Shown: positions 18,776-27,144 of the stretch, one piece after another
Position numbering within the stretch: position 1 is the first letter of the stretch
Layout of the letters: each line of letters begins with the position of its first letter
Origin: Candidatus Latescibacterota bacterium
Lineage (GTDB): Bacteria; Latescibacterota; UBA2968; UBA8231
Assembly (NCBI GenBank): GCA_020852055.1
Contig: JADZBP010000118.1
Coordinates: 1 to 64,000 of the forward strand
DNA: 64,000 nucleotides
Direction of reading: 5' to 3'
Made by a program: the position numbers and the translations under genes
The notes under the pieces: model-generated
The model's input: only the letters and a program-made list of their open reading frames with translations
Told to the model about the DNA's origin: nothing
The model's database searches: none

Positions 18776-19600
18776 TCAGGCGTAGGAGGCGGAACGCTGG
18801 CGCAGGGCTTCGATAGCCTCGCAGCCGATGCCGCAGTCGCCGATACGCGGCCCTGCGGCTTCGCCGTGGCTGTCCGAGCCTCCGGACTGGAGCAGGCTGT
18901 AGTTTTCGGCCAGCTTGATGTAGTACTCGATCTGCAGCGGCTGGTGGGAGGGATGGTAGACCTCCACTCCGTCCAGGCCGTATTCGACCAACTGGGCGAT
19001 GACCGCCTCGGGCATGATCCCCGGATGGGCTAGCACCGCCACCCCCCGCACCTGGTGGATCAGCCCGATCACGTCCAGGGCCGAGGTGTAGGGCTTGGGC
19101 ACCACCGCCGGGCAGCGGTCGCCCAGGAAGCGGTCGAAGGCTTCTTCCTTGCTCGAAACCACCCCCCGCCGCACCATGGCCGCGGCGATATGGGGCCGGC
19201 CCACCATGCCGCCATTGGCCTGGTTGAGCACATCCTCGAGGGTAAGGGAGATGCCCAGATGGTTGAGTTTCTCGACGATGGCCATACCCCGGTCGTGGCG
19301 GCGCCGGCGCAACAGCCCCAGATGCTCCAGCAGTTGCGGGTCCTGCCAGTCCAGGCAATAGGCCAGGATATGGACCTCGCGTTCGCGGACATGGGCGCTC
19401 AACTCGGCCCCGGGCACGATGTCGATCCCCAGACGGCGACCGGCCAGCAGCAACTCCTCCACCCCCTCCACGGTATCGTGGTCGGTTAGGCTGAGGGCCT
19501 GGACCCCGGCCTGGTACGCCTCCTCGACCGCCTGGGCGGGGGTGCGCAGCCCATCGGAGCAGAAGGAATGGGTGTGGAGATCGGCTAAGTTATAGCGCAC
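18776..19600 (-). CDS. PHP-domain metal phosphoesterase (YciV/TrpH, RNase AM-like)
   Basis: A 274-residue PHP hydrolase with the full set of metal ligands: LADLHTHSFCSDG near the N-terminus, LSLTDHDTVEG, GAELSA, VAVLAHPG, and QSGGSDSHGE near the C-terminus. The order and length match YciV/TrpH proteins, shown in E. coli to be a 5'-3' exonuclease that trims short RNA and to hydrolyse 3',5'-bisnucleotides. I chose GTG at 19600, since the motif HTH must lie close to the N-terminus and the sequence further upstream is AT-rich and noncoding. There is no good Shine-Dalgarno. It is the first gene of the overlapping series toward fmt, 10 bp before the propeller gene. Confidence 0.88.
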   Translation of the reverse strand: MRYNLADLHTHSFCSDGLRTPAQAVEEAYQAGVQALSLTDHDTVEGVEELLLAGRRLGIDIVPGAELSAHVREREVHILAYCLDWQDPQLLEHLGLLRRRRHDRGMAIVEKLNHLGISLTLEDVLNQANGGMVGRPHIAAAMVRRGVVSSKEEAFDRFLGDRCPAVVPKPYTSALDVIGLIHQVRGVAVLAHPGIMPEAVIAQLVEYGLDGVEVYHPSHQPLQIEYYIKLAENYSLLQSGGSDSHGEAAGPRIGDCGIGCEAIEALRQRSASYA

Positions 19601-19635
19601 AAATAAGTTAGTTATTTTTAATGGGATATAAAGGA

Positions 19636-19673
19636 CAGGGGAGGCCCCTGCGCCGCCTTTGGGCCTTCCCCTG
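19636..19673. other. GC-rich hairpin in the leader between sigma factor and PHP gene
   Basis: CAGGGGAGGCCC (19636-19647) can pair with GGGCCTTCCCCTG (19661-19673) with one bulged base. No U-run follows in either direction, so it is not a standard intrinsic terminator. It lies within the AT-rich 181-bp gap and could shape the leader of the PHP-led operon. Confidence 0.4.
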
Positions 19674-19684
19674 TTCAGAGTACA

Positions 19685-19739
19685 TATAATAAGAAAACTA
19701 TTCCACGCTTTTTTTTCAAGCTCTGCGGGGAAATAGTTT
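19685..19739 (-). terminator. Possible intrinsic terminator after the sigma-factor gene
   Basis: On the minus strand AAACTATT (19739-19732) pairs perfectly with AATAGTTT (19702-19695), with CC/GG extending the stem after a bulge, and is followed by TCTTATT. The stem is AT-rich and the loop is about 29 bases and carries eight A residues, so this is a weak candidate. Confidence 0.3.
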
Positions 19740-19781
19740 GAGGACCAAAACGCCGGGCAGATGCGGTGGGACAATCAAGCC

Positions 19782-20666
19782 TCAGTTACGCGAAAGTTCG
19801 AGTAATTTCTCGCCGCAATGGAGGCGGATCTTCTCCAGGGCCCGGTCGCGCAACTGCCGCACCCGCTCCCGGGTCAGGCTCAGGCCCTCGCCGATCTTTT
19901 CGAGGGTCATGGGAGCACTGCCATCCAGGCCGAAATAGGCGCGGATGATCTGATGCTCCCGGGCATCGAGCACCTTCATGCTGGTGCGCAGGGCCTGGTT
20001 CAGGTGGTCGCGCTCCAGGTCCTCTTCGAGGGACTTGATGCCCGCGTCGAAGATACTCAGCAGGGAATCCTCTTCGCCGGGATAAACCGGCATGTCGAGG
20101 GAGAGGTCGCGCTGCCCGGTTTCGAGGGCGTTGCGGGCGCGGTCCAGGCTGATCTTGGCGCTGGCCGCCACCTCCTCGAGGGTGGGGTCGCGGCCCAGAC
20201 GCTGGGCCAGCAGGCTGGTCTGCTTCTCGACCTTTTGCAAATCATTGAGCTGGCTCATGGGGGGCCGGGCAATCTTGCCCTGTTCGGCAAGGGCCTTGAG
20301 GATGGCCTGCCGGATCCACCACACCGCATAGGTGATGAACTTGAAGCCGCGGGTTTCGTCGAAGCGTTTCACCGCTTCCATCAGCCCGTAGTTGCCCTCC
20401 GAGACCAGCTCGATGAAGCTGAGCCCGTGGTTGGCGTAGTGTTTGGCCACGCTGACCACAAAACGCAGATTGGCCTGGACCAGTTTCTGGGAGGCTTCGT
20501 CGTCTCCCTGCCTGGCGCGCTGGACCAGATCGGCTTCCTCGGCACGGCTGAGCGGGCGGTACCGCTGGATCTCGCGCCAGTACACCTCGGTGGAGGTGGG
20601 CACGCCGGGCGGTCGCAGACTGGTCTTCCTGGCTTTGGCCCTGGTTTTGGTCCTGGCAGTCGTCAT
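19782..20666 (-). CDS. RNA polymerase sigma-70 family factor (RpoD/RpoS-like, group 1-2)
   Basis: A 294-residue sigma factor lacking region 1.1 and the large nonconserved insert of primary sigma factors, so it fits group 2 or a short primary type. Region 1.2 starts about 24 (STEVYWREIQRYRPLSRAEE); region 2 includes LVQANLRFVVSVAKHYANHGLS, the core-binding GLMEAVKRFDETRGFKF and the -10-binding ITYAVWWIRQAI; region 3 is around 135-200; region 4.2 is a helix-turn-helix, MTLEKIGEGLSLTRERVRQLRDRAL. Thr/Arg-rich residues 1-17 probably form a disordered tail. It sits downstream of rhaB with a 75-bp gap, in the same direction. Confidence 0.95.
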   Translation of the reverse strand: MTTARTKTRAKARKTSLRPPGVPTSTEVYWREIQRYRPLSRAEEADLVQRARQGDDEASQKLVQANLRFVVSVAKHYANHGLSFIELVSEGNYGLMEAVKRFDETRGFKFITYAVWWIRQAILKALAEQGKIARPPMSQLNDLQKVEKQTSLLAQRLGRDPTLEEVAASAKISLDRARNALETGQRDLSLDMPVYPGEEDSLLSIFDAGIKSLEEDLERDHLNQALRTSMKVLDAREHQIIRAYFGLDGSAPMTLEKIGEGLSLTRERVRQLRDRALEKIRLHCGEKLLELSRN

Positions 20667-20741
20667 CGGGCTTCCGCAGTGTGGGCGATGAGGATCTTGC
20701 TGCTCGCCTGTATTGGACTGCGGAAGGGGGGGTTGGTTCCG

Positions 20742-22220
20742 TCAGGAGCCGGGGCGGAGGGCCTGGAAACGGGCGTACGCCTGGTCCCAGGCGCCGACCT
20801 CGCGAGGCTGGTACTGGATGGGGGAGAAGGAATGGCTCACCACCTCGCGGGCCTGGGCCAGGGAACCCACCTCCCCCAAGCCCATGGCCTGCACCATCAG
20901 ATTGCCGATGGCCGTGGCCTCGAGGGGGCCGGCCACCACCAGCCGGCCGGTGGCGTCGGCGGTGAACTGGCACAAAAGCTGGTTCTGGATACCCCCGCCC
21001 ACCACGTGGATACACCCCAGGCGCCGGCCCAGGATCTCCTCCAGCCCTTCGAGCACCTGGCGGTAGCGCAGGGCCAGGCTTTCGAGGATGACCCGGATCA
21101 TGCCGCCTTCGTCGGCCGGCGGGTTCTGGCCGGTCTGCTGGCAGTAGGCGCGGATACGAGCCGGCATGTCGCCGGGAGCCAGAAAACTGTCGTGGTCCGG
21201 GTCGATGAGGGCGGCAAAGGCAGGGGCCTGGCCGGCCCTGGTCGCCAACTCGGCATAAGAGAAGGTGCGCCCCTGGCGTTCCCAGGTGCGCCGGCACTCC
21301 TGCACCAGCCACAGGCCCATGATATTCTTGAGGAAGCGGAAGGTGTGGCCCACCCCGCCCTCGTTGGTGAAGTTATGGGCCAGGGCTGCCGCATTTACCA
21401 GGGGCTCGTCCAGCTCGGCGCCCATCAGCGACCAGGTACCCGAGCTGATGTACGCATAGTCGCGGGTGGTGGCGGGAATGGCCGCCACCGCCGAGCCGGT
21501 GTCGTGGGTGGCCGGGGCGATGACCGGCACCGGCCCCACCCCGGTGCGCTCGGCCAGGGCCGGCAGCAGGGTGCCCAGGCGGGTGCCGGGCGAGATGATA
21601 CGGGGCAGCATCGCGGTGGGCAGGCCGAGTTTTTCCAGCAGTTCGGTGGACCAGCGGCCCTGGCGCGGGTCGTAGCACTGGGTGGTGGTGGCGTTGGAGA
21701 ACTCGCAGGCCTTCTCCCCGGTGAAGAAGAAGTTGAACAGGTCGGCCATCATCAGGAAACACTGGGCCGCCTCCAGCACCGGCGAGTGCTGCAGCTTCAT
21801 GGCCAGCAGCTGGTACAGGCTGTTGAGCTTGATAAATTGCACGCCGGTGTGGGCGAAGATCTCTTCGCGGGGCACGCGGGCAAAGGCCGCCTCCAGCATA
21901 CCCTCGGTGCGGGGGTCGCGGTAGTTGCGGGGGTTCTCCAGCAACACGTCGCCCCGGCCCAGCAGGGCAAAATCCACCCCCCAGGTGTCGATGCCTATGG
22001 AGTCGATGCCGCCCTGGCCGGCCGCCTGCATCAACCCCTGCTGCATCTCGGCGAAGAGGCGCAGCGGGTCCCAGTACAGGTGCTCGAAGACCTGCACCGG
22101 CCCGTTGGCAAACCGATGCACCTCGCTCAGCTCGAGCCGCGCCCCGTCGAACTGCCCCAGCATGGCGCGGCCGCTCTCGGCCCCCAGATCAAAAGCCAGC
22201 AACTGCCGTTTGGCGGACAT
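20742..22220 (-). CDS. rhaB: L-rhamnulokinase-type FGGY carbohydrate kinase
   Basis: Predicted to phosphorylate L-rhamnulose with ATP to rhamnulose-1-phosphate. The 492 residues match RhaB: N-terminal phosphate loop LLAFDLGAESGRAMLG, substrate region GIDTWGVDFALLG, NYRDPRTEGM, and the C-terminal nucleotide-binding stretch HVVGGGIQNQLLCQFTAD with GPLEATAIGNLMVQAMG. PATHDTGSAVAAIPA marks the second ATPase-fold half. A strong AGGAGG precedes the ATG, next to a 20-bp palindrome (22233-22252). RhaA, RhaD and a rhamnose regulator are not in the window, so rhamnose use must rely on genes elsewhere; a related deoxy-ketose kinase is possible. Confidence 0.87.
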   Translation of the reverse strand: MSAKRQLLAFDLGAESGRAMLGQFDGARLELSEVHRFANGPVQVFEHLYWDPLRLFAEMQQGLMQAAGQGGIDSIGIDTWGVDFALLGRGDVLLENPRNYRDPRTEGMLEAAFARVPREEIFAHTGVQFIKLNSLYQLLAMKLQHSPVLEAAQCFLMMADLFNFFFTGEKACEFSNATTTQCYDPRQGRWSTELLEKLGLPTAMLPRIISPGTRLGTLLPALAERTGVGPVPVIAPATHDTGSAVAAIPATTRDYAYISSGTWSLMGAELDEPLVNAAALAHNFTNEGGVGHTFRFLKNIMGLWLVQECRRTWERQGRTFSYAELATRAGQAPAFAALIDPDHDSFLAPGDMPARIRAYCQQTGQNPPADEGGMIRVILESLALRYRQVLEGLEEILGRRLGCIHVVGGGIQNQLLCQFTADATGRLVVAGPLEATAIGNLMVQAMGLGEVGSLAQAREVVSHSFSPIQYQPREVGAWDQAYARFQALRPGS

Positions 22221-22232
22221 GGTCAGTTCCTC

Positions 22233-22252
22233 CTAGATCGCCTACGATCTAG
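22233..22252. promoter_or_regulatory. 20-bp palindrome upstream of the rhaB ribosome-binding site
   Basis: CTAGATC and GATCTAG are perfect 7-bp arms around a 6-base centre. On the minus strand the second arm runs directly into the Shine-Dalgarno AGGAGG of rhaB, and the palindrome covers the stop codon of the preceding gene. It may be a protein-binding site or an RNA hairpin affecting rhaB translation. Confidence 0.4.
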
Positions 22253-22527
22253 ATATAATTCAATCCCAACTCCCAGACCAGTTCGCGGGTGGGGTCGTCG
22301 AGCAGGGCGCAGATCAGGGCGACACCCAGCTCGGGTTCGAGGGCCTCGGCGTAGCGCTGCTGCTCGTCGCGAAAGCTGAGCCGCTGGAAGCCCAGCACCG
22401 CCTGCCGGAAGTCCTGGGGCCGGTCGTAGATCACCTCCTGGGCCCTTTCGCTCTGCTCCAGGGCGTCCTGGACGAACTGGCTGCCGAAGATCTCCTCGAG
22501 GGCGTTTTGCAGTTGTCGATGCAGCAT
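22249..22527 (-). CDS. Small conserved-looking protein of unknown function
   Basis: A 92-residue acidic, helix-rich protein without signal or membrane segment. It begins with MLHRQLQNALEEIFGSQFVQ and ends with TRELVWELGLNYI. I do not recognise a family. Its ATG overlaps the stop of the 64-residue upstream gene as ATGA, and that gene starts one base after the purC stop, so all three are translated together. Reading-frame coupling and normal codon use support a real gene. A partner role with the upstream small protein is possible. Confidence 0.65.
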   Translation of the reverse strand: MLHRQLQNALEEIFGSQFVQDALEQSERAQEVIYDRPQDFRQAVLGFQRLSFRDEQQRYAEALEPELGVALICALLDDPTRELVWELGLNYI

Positions 22528-22721
22528 CAGAAGGGATATACCTCATCCAGCCGGCGGCGCAGGTAAGCCGAGGGGCGGTGTTGCTCCGTCTGCCTGGCGC
22601 CCAGCACGATCTCGATGGCCGGCCGGCGCAGCCAGGCCAGAAACACCAGGCTCCAGTCCACCGGCACGGTCTGCAGCTCCAGCCGCAGCACCAGGCAGGT
22701 GCGGATCAGTTTCCTCAGCAT
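22527..22721 (-). CDS. Small basic protein of unknown function downstream of purC
   Basis: A 64-residue basic protein, too short to be assigned. It starts MLRKLIRTCLVLRLELQTVP and ends with YLRRRLDEVYPF; the middle (WSLVFLAWLRRPAIEIVLGA) is moderately hydrophobic but broken by charged residues, so a membrane span is uncertain. The ATG at 22721 lies one base after the purC stop, and its own stop overlaps the next start. Position in a tightly packed operon is the main support. Confidence 0.55.
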   Translation of the reverse strand: MLRKLIRTCLVLRLELQTVPVDWSLVFLAWLRRPAIEIVLGARQTEQHRPSAYLRRRLDEVYPF

Positions 22722-22722
22722 C

Positions 22723-23688
22723 TCAGAAGTACTGGGCGATGTTGCGCTCGATGCGCTCCAGGATCGGCGTTTGGCCCGCCTCGGCGGTGAAGGGCTGGCC
22801 GGTGACCCGCTCGAAGAGCCCGATATAGCGCTGGGCCACTTGGATACGGATCTCGTCGTCGAGGACGGGGATGTTCTGGTCGGTGATGCCCCGCTCCTTG
22901 AGCCAGAGGCGCAGGAACTCCTTGTCCAGGCTCTCGGGTTCCTCGCCCCGGCCGTGGCGCTCCGGGTAAGTGGCGGCAATCCAGTACCGCGACGAGTCCG
23001 GGGTGTGGATCTCGTCGGCCACCGTCACCCGCCCCTCTTCGTCGAGGCCCATCTCGTATTTGGTATCCACCAGGATCAACCCCTGCCGGGCGGCCACTTC
23101 GGTGCCGCGGGCAAAGAGGGCCAGGGCGGCGTGTTCCACCTTTTCCCAGGTGTCGCCGTCCACCAGGCCCCGCTCGATGATCTGTTTGGGCGAGATCGAC
23201 TCGTCGTGATCCTCGGACTTGGTGGTGGGGGTGATGATGGGGGCGGCGAAAGGCTGGTTCTTGACCATGCCCTCGGGCAGATCCACGCCGCAGAAGTTGC
23301 GCACCCCCTTGTTGTAGTTGGTCCACACCGAGGTCGAGGTGCTGCCGGTCAGGTAGCGGCGCACCACGATCTCCACCGGCAGCATCTTCAGCTCGCGGGC
23401 CACGGTGACGTTGGGGTCGGGCACGGCCAGCACCTGGTTGGGCACCAGATCGCGGGTCTGCTCGAACCAGTACTGGGCGATGCGGTTGAGCACCTCACCC
23501 TTGAAGGGGATGGTGCCCAGGATGCGGTCGAAGGCACTCTGCCGGTCGGTGGTGATGAGGATGCGTTTGCCGGGCAGCAGGTAGATGTCGCGGACCTTGC
23601 CTTTCTGGTAATGGGCCTGCCAGCGCGGGTAGCGGGCCTCCAGCAGGCAGTTCTCCAACTGACTCGCGATTTGCTCACGCGTGATCAT
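22723..23688 (-). CDS. purC: Phosphoribosylaminoimidazole-succinocarboxamide (SAICAR) synthase
   Basis: Cytoplasmic purine enzyme joining CAIR and aspartate with ATP. The 321-residue length and sequence match the longer, Ade1-like form rather than the 235-residue E. coli form. Motifs: GKVRDIYLLPGKRILITTDRQSAFD (ATP loop), VVRRYLTGSTSTS for the conserved Arg-Tyr-x-x-G-S, PIITPTTKSEDHDE, LILVDTKYEMG, and VADEIHTPDSSRYW. It is preceded by the heparinase-like gene with a 31-bp gap and followed by two small coupled genes. No other purine genes are near. Confidence 0.97.
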   Translation of the reverse strand: MITREQIASQLENCLLEARYPRWQAHYQKGKVRDIYLLPGKRILITTDRQSAFDRILGTIPFKGEVLNRIAQYWFEQTRDLVPNQVLAVPDPNVTVARELKMLPVEIVVRRYLTGSTSTSVWTNYNKGVRNFCGVDLPEGMVKNQPFAAPIITPTTKSEDHDESISPKQIIERGLVDGDTWEKVEHAALALFARGTEVAARQGLILVDTKYEMGLDEEGRVTVADEIHTPDSSRYWIAATYPERHGRGEEPESLDKEFLRLWLKERGITDQNIPVLDDEIRIQVAQRYIGLFERVTGQPFTAEAGQTPILERIERNIAQYF

Positions 23689-23719
23689 ACTTGCACCTCT
23701 CCTCGGTTCTGCGTTGGGG

Positions 23720-26521
23720 TCAAAGCAAAGTGACTTCGATTTCGTGGCGGCCCGCTGCCAGCTTCAGGCTCAGGCGCCGGCCCTGGGGCGCGTAGCTGTA
23801 TTCCCCCTCGGCCAGGGCGCGCCCGTCGAGCCGCAGGCTGCGGGGCCGGGTGCCGGCGCTCAGGCGCAGGGTGCAATCGGCGCTGGCCCGCACCTGGGCG
23901 CTGAGCCGGCTGGCTGACTGGTGGAAAACCAGATCCACCGGCTGGTCGGCGCGGACCAGTTCGGTGCGCACCTGCAGATAGGTGCCGCCGATCAGCCCGT
24001 ACACCGCCGTGGCCGCCCGCACGCCGCGCCGGGCGAAGACCAAGCCCGCGTCGCTGCGCATACCCTCGAGGTTGAGGGCCTCGGCCTCCAGGTCGCGCCA
24101 CAGCACCCAGTCGGTGCTGCCGCCGCGCACCACCTTCACCCCCTGGCCGCCGCGGCCGCTCAGGGGTTCGGGTCGCAGGCTGGAACGGCCGCCGGCTGGC
24201 CGGGGCACCAGGACCGCCAGGAACTGCAGCCGTGCCCCGCTCTGGCTCAGGCTCAGGTAGTCGGTGCACTCGGCTTCCAGGGCCGCCGGGGTGCGCCCCC
24301 GCCCCGTCGCTGAGGGCTCCAGACAGTGGACCTCGAGGCCACCGCCCTCGCCCCGGATATAAGCCCGGCCTTCCTCGGCCAGCTCCAGCGGGCAGGTAGT
24401 GTGCAGCAGCCACTCGGCCTGGACCGGGGCAGCGGCTTCTACCTGGTCGACAACAACAAAATAGTCGGGTTTAATATAGGCGATGCGCCGGCGAAAACCA
24501 CGCAGGGCCGGGTACGCCCGGCCCGCCTCGCCGGCGACGAAGTCGAGCACCCCCGAACTGAAGAATCCCTCGACGCTGCCCTGGTGGGTGCGCGGATCGG
24601 CCCGCCACTGGCTGGGGCTGCGGCGCTGCGGCTGGCCGTCGATCAGCAGGGTGTTGCCGGCAAAGGTGTTGAGGAAGTAGTTGTCCAGGTCGTACTGGCG
24701 CTGCGACAGTTCCGGCTCCCCCGAGGCGGCCTCGGGCAGCTCGCCGCACAGGACCTGGCCCCCCACCTTCAGGGCAAAGCCATTCTGGTCCCCCCGGTCC
24801 TTGCCCATGGCCGGGCCAGCGCGCAGGCGCAACTCCGTCCCGTCCTCGCCGCGCAGGAAAACCAACCCGGCGTCCTCCAGGTGCAGGGAGGAACGCGCCG
24901 GGGGCGGGGCCGGGGCCAGTTGCTCGTCGTACCACAGATACTCCCAGGGGCCGTCGAACCACACCTGCCCGCCCAGCGCCCCGCCCAGCGGCGCGGTCTG
25001 GCCGTCGCTGTCGCACTGGAGGAAATCGGCCCCCAGCACCGGAAAGAGTTCCACCGCCGCCAGGTGCAGGCCGGGACCCGCCTCGCCGCCGGCGCTGAAG
25101 CGCACCACCGCGCTGTCGAGCAGGTCGGCCTTGTTGATCTGGAACCAGGCCTGTCCCTGACTGGCGGCCGGGAAATCGATGCACAGTTCGGGCACCCGCA
25201 GCCGCACCTCGGCGTTGCCCGGGGCCCCGTCACCACCAATGGCCAGTTCGGCGTGCTGCTCCAGGGGCAGGATGGCGGGGTGGTCGCCGGGCCGCACCCC
25301 CAGATGACTGAGGCGGAAACCGCCGCCCTGGCCAGCGGCGCCAAAGGAAAGGCCGTCGATATGGCCCAGCCCCGCCGGATCGCAGACGGCAAAGCGCCAG
25401 GTGCGATCATCGATGGTCAGGGTGCAGGTGCCCTTGCCCGCATCCCAGCCCATCACCACCGTGTACCAGGTCTGAGGTTTGTACGGCCGGCGGTGCAACT
25501 GGCGGTAGAACCAGTCCAGGGGGGTGCCCCGCGGCACCGCCAGGCCCTGCCGCCCCGCCTCGGCCTGGAGCGCCCCGTCCTGCAGCGCGGAGGCCAGATA
25601 GAGCAGCACGTAGCGGTAGTGGTGGGGAGAGGGCGGCTGGAAGGTGGCCCAGCACCGCGGATGGGGTGGATGCCCCAGATCAGCAGCGTCGCTGCTGGCC
25701 AGCAGCTGGGCCGGGTAGGCCCGCAGCCCCGGATCGAGGCACAGGTCCGGCCCTCCCTGGCGCCGCAGGGCCTCGAAGAAAAGCACCCCCTGGCGCAGGG
25801 CGCAGATATCCCACCAGCCGGTACCCTCGCAAAACTCGCCCTGGCGGCCGAAGCTGGCGGGCAGCACCTGGGTCTGGAAGAGCCCGGCCCAGTGCTCGAC
25901 CCAGGCGGCCGCCTCGGGCTCTTCGGGGTGCAGGACCAGACTGGCCAGGCCGGCGGCAGCCAGGCACACCCAGGCGGTGCTGGTGTTGAGCGATGCCCCT
26001 TCCCACTGCTGCCGGAAGGCGCGCACCTGGCGGGTGAGGGCCCGGCGCAGCAACCGGCTCTCCTCTTCAGTCAGAAACCCGGCCAGCCAATCGCAGACCA
26101 GGGCCAGGCCGGTCAGCGCATACGCGGCTTGGATGCCGTCGGGCGCCGCCGCCGGCCCCCACTGCGGCCAGCCGGCCACCTCCAGGGCCCAGTCGCGGGC
26201 GCGGACCGCATAGCGGCCATCCCCGCTGAGCAGGTAGGCAAAGGCCAGCACCTGGCCGTACCCCTGCAGGGCGTGGCCGGCGGTATAAAACTGGTAGTGG
26301 ACGCGCAGATAGTCCCGCGAATATCCCGCCTCGTCCTGGGCCAGGAGCGGGCCGGGCGCGGGCCGGGAGGGCAGTGGGTCGCGCAGCAACTGGTCGGCGG
26401 TCTGGAGCAGCAGGCGGTGGCAGGCGGCGTACGGCTCGCGCGCCGACCGCTCCCGCAGGCGGGGCAGTTCGGCAGTCGAGAAAAAAAGGCGGGGGGAAGG
26501 GCGGGGCCGATCCGTCTGCAT
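23720..26521 (-). CDS. Heparinase II/III-like polysaccharide-lyase family protein
   Basis: A large (933-residue) protein with the two-part architecture of heparinase II/III-like lyases: an alpha/alpha toroid (about 40-390, with DYLRVHYQFYTAGHALQGYG and QGEFCEGTGWWDICALRQG) and a C-terminal beta-sandwich (about 560-930, with LHLEDAGLVFLRG, NYFLNTFAGNTLLIDG and DYFVVVDQVEA). Such enzymes cleave uronic-acid-containing polysaccharides by beta-elimination. No signal peptide is visible, which is unusual for a lyase and suggests action on imported oligosaccharides. The segment EGTGWW has Trp where many family members have the active Tyr. Longer than most members, with extra beta-domain sequence between the halves. 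Substrate unknown; a uronate-rich glycan would fit the mannonate-dehydratase-like gene at the window end. Confidence 0.82.
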   Translation of the reverse strand: MQTDRPRPSPRLFFSTAELPRLRERSAREPYAACHRLLLQTADQLLRDPLPSRPAPGPLLAQDEAGYSRDYLRVHYQFYTAGHALQGYGQVLAFAYLLSGDGRYAVRARDWALEVAGWPQWGPAAAPDGIQAAYALTGLALVCDWLAGFLTEEESRLLRRALTRQVRAFRQQWEGASLNTSTAWVCLAAAGLASLVLHPEEPEAAAWVEHWAGLFQTQVLPASFGRQGEFCEGTGWWDICALRQGVLFFEALRRQGGPDLCLDPGLRAYPAQLLASSDAADLGHPPHPRCWATFQPPSPHHYRYVLLYLASALQDGALQAEAGRQGLAVPRGTPLDWFYRQLHRRPYKPQTWYTVVMGWDAGKGTCTLTIDDRTWRFAVCDPAGLGHIDGLSFGAAGQGGGFRLSHLGVRPGDHPAILPLEQHAELAIGGDGAPGNAEVRLRVPELCIDFPAASQGQAWFQINKADLLDSAVVRFSAGGEAGPGLHLAAVELFPVLGADFLQCDSDGQTAPLGGALGGQVWFDGPWEYLWYDEQLAPAPPPARSSLHLEDAGLVFLRGEDGTELRLRAGPAMGKDRGDQNGFALKVGGQVLCGELPEAASGEPELSQRQYDLDNYFLNTFAGNTLLIDGQPQRRSPSQWRADPRTHQGSVEGFFSSGVLDFVAGEAGRAYPALRGFRRRIAYIKPDYFVVVDQVEAAAPVQAEWLLHTTCPLELAEEGRAYIRGEGGGLEVHCLEPSATGRGRTPAALEAECTDYLSLSQSGARLQFLAVLVPRPAGGRSSLRPEPLSGRGGQGVKVVRGGSTDWVLWRDLEAEALNLEGMRSDAGLVFARRGVRAATAVYGLIGGTYLQVRTELVRADQPVDLVFHQSASRLSAQVRASADCTLRLSAGTRPRSLRLDGRALAEGEYSYAPQGRRLSLKLAAGRHEIEVTLL

Positions 26522-26641
26522 GGCGGCGACACTGGTTCCGGGGAGGGGGCTAGAAGGTAGCCGGCTGGGGGCAGGCCGTCAATGCCCGCATCGGGCCGCC
26601 GCCTTGATTTTCGCGAGCGCCCGGCGTATGTTAAGGCCGTT

Positions 26642-27121
26642 ATGATCAAACTCGCGACCCTGGTGCTGGCCCTGCTGTTGGGCGGCTGCGGCAGCAAGGA
26701 GGAAGCCTCCGAGCTGGTGGCCTATCTGCAGACCTTGCAGCGTTTCCAGCCCCTCAACCAGCAGGTCCAACACTACATCGATTTCTTCGAGGCCCCCGGC
26801 CGGCCGATCAGCCAGACCGAGATTGAAGGGGCCCGCACCCTGCTGGCCGATTATGCCCGGGCGGTCGAGACCCTCAGCACTGCCTCCCTGAAGGGCGACG
26901 ACCTGCGCGAGGCCCACCAGTTCTACGTACTCACCTGCCAGCACGCCCTGCAGCTGAGCGCCGACACCACCGGCGGCATCCGGCAGCAGACCCGCACCGT
27001 GACCTTTGCCCTGCACACCCTGCGGGCCTATATCACCGGCCGCTTCTATCCGGGCCTGGGCATCATGCTGACCCACAAGAAGGTCGAAGGCAACCTGCAG
27101 CCGCCGGCCTGGCCCGAATAA
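26642..27121 (+). CDS. Small lipoprotein of unknown function
   Basis: A 159-residue lipoprotein. The signal is short (MIKLATLVLALLLGGC) with lipobox LLGGC; the mature part is almost wholly helical (ELVAYLQTLQRFQPLNQQVQ, DLREAHQFYVLTCQHALQL). I placed the start at the ATG at 26642, since the upstream in-frame ATG at 26582 adds a basic stretch with no signal character. It is transcribed divergently from the heparinase-like gene and faces the RCK gene. No family recognised. Confidence 0.75.
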   Translation: MIKLATLVLALLLGGCGSKEEASELVAYLQTLQRFQPLNQQVQHYIDFFEAPGRPISQTEIEGARTLLADYARAVETLSTASLKGDDLREAHQFYVLTCQHALQLSADTTGGIRQQTRTVTFALHTLRAYITGRFYPGLGIMLTHKKVEGNLQPPAWPE

Positions 27122-27144
27122 CCCTTCCGCCTTACCTCGGCATC

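Noticed and set aside
19818-22379. An 853-codon plus-strand frame opposite the sigma factor and rhaB
   Set aside because: It spans two well-supported minus-strand genes and their gap and shows no protein-like pattern.
24326-26560. A 744-codon plus-strand frame opposite the heparinase-like gene
   Set aside because: Composition of Gly, Ala, Gln and Arg without any recognisable motif; it mirrors the real minus-strand gene.
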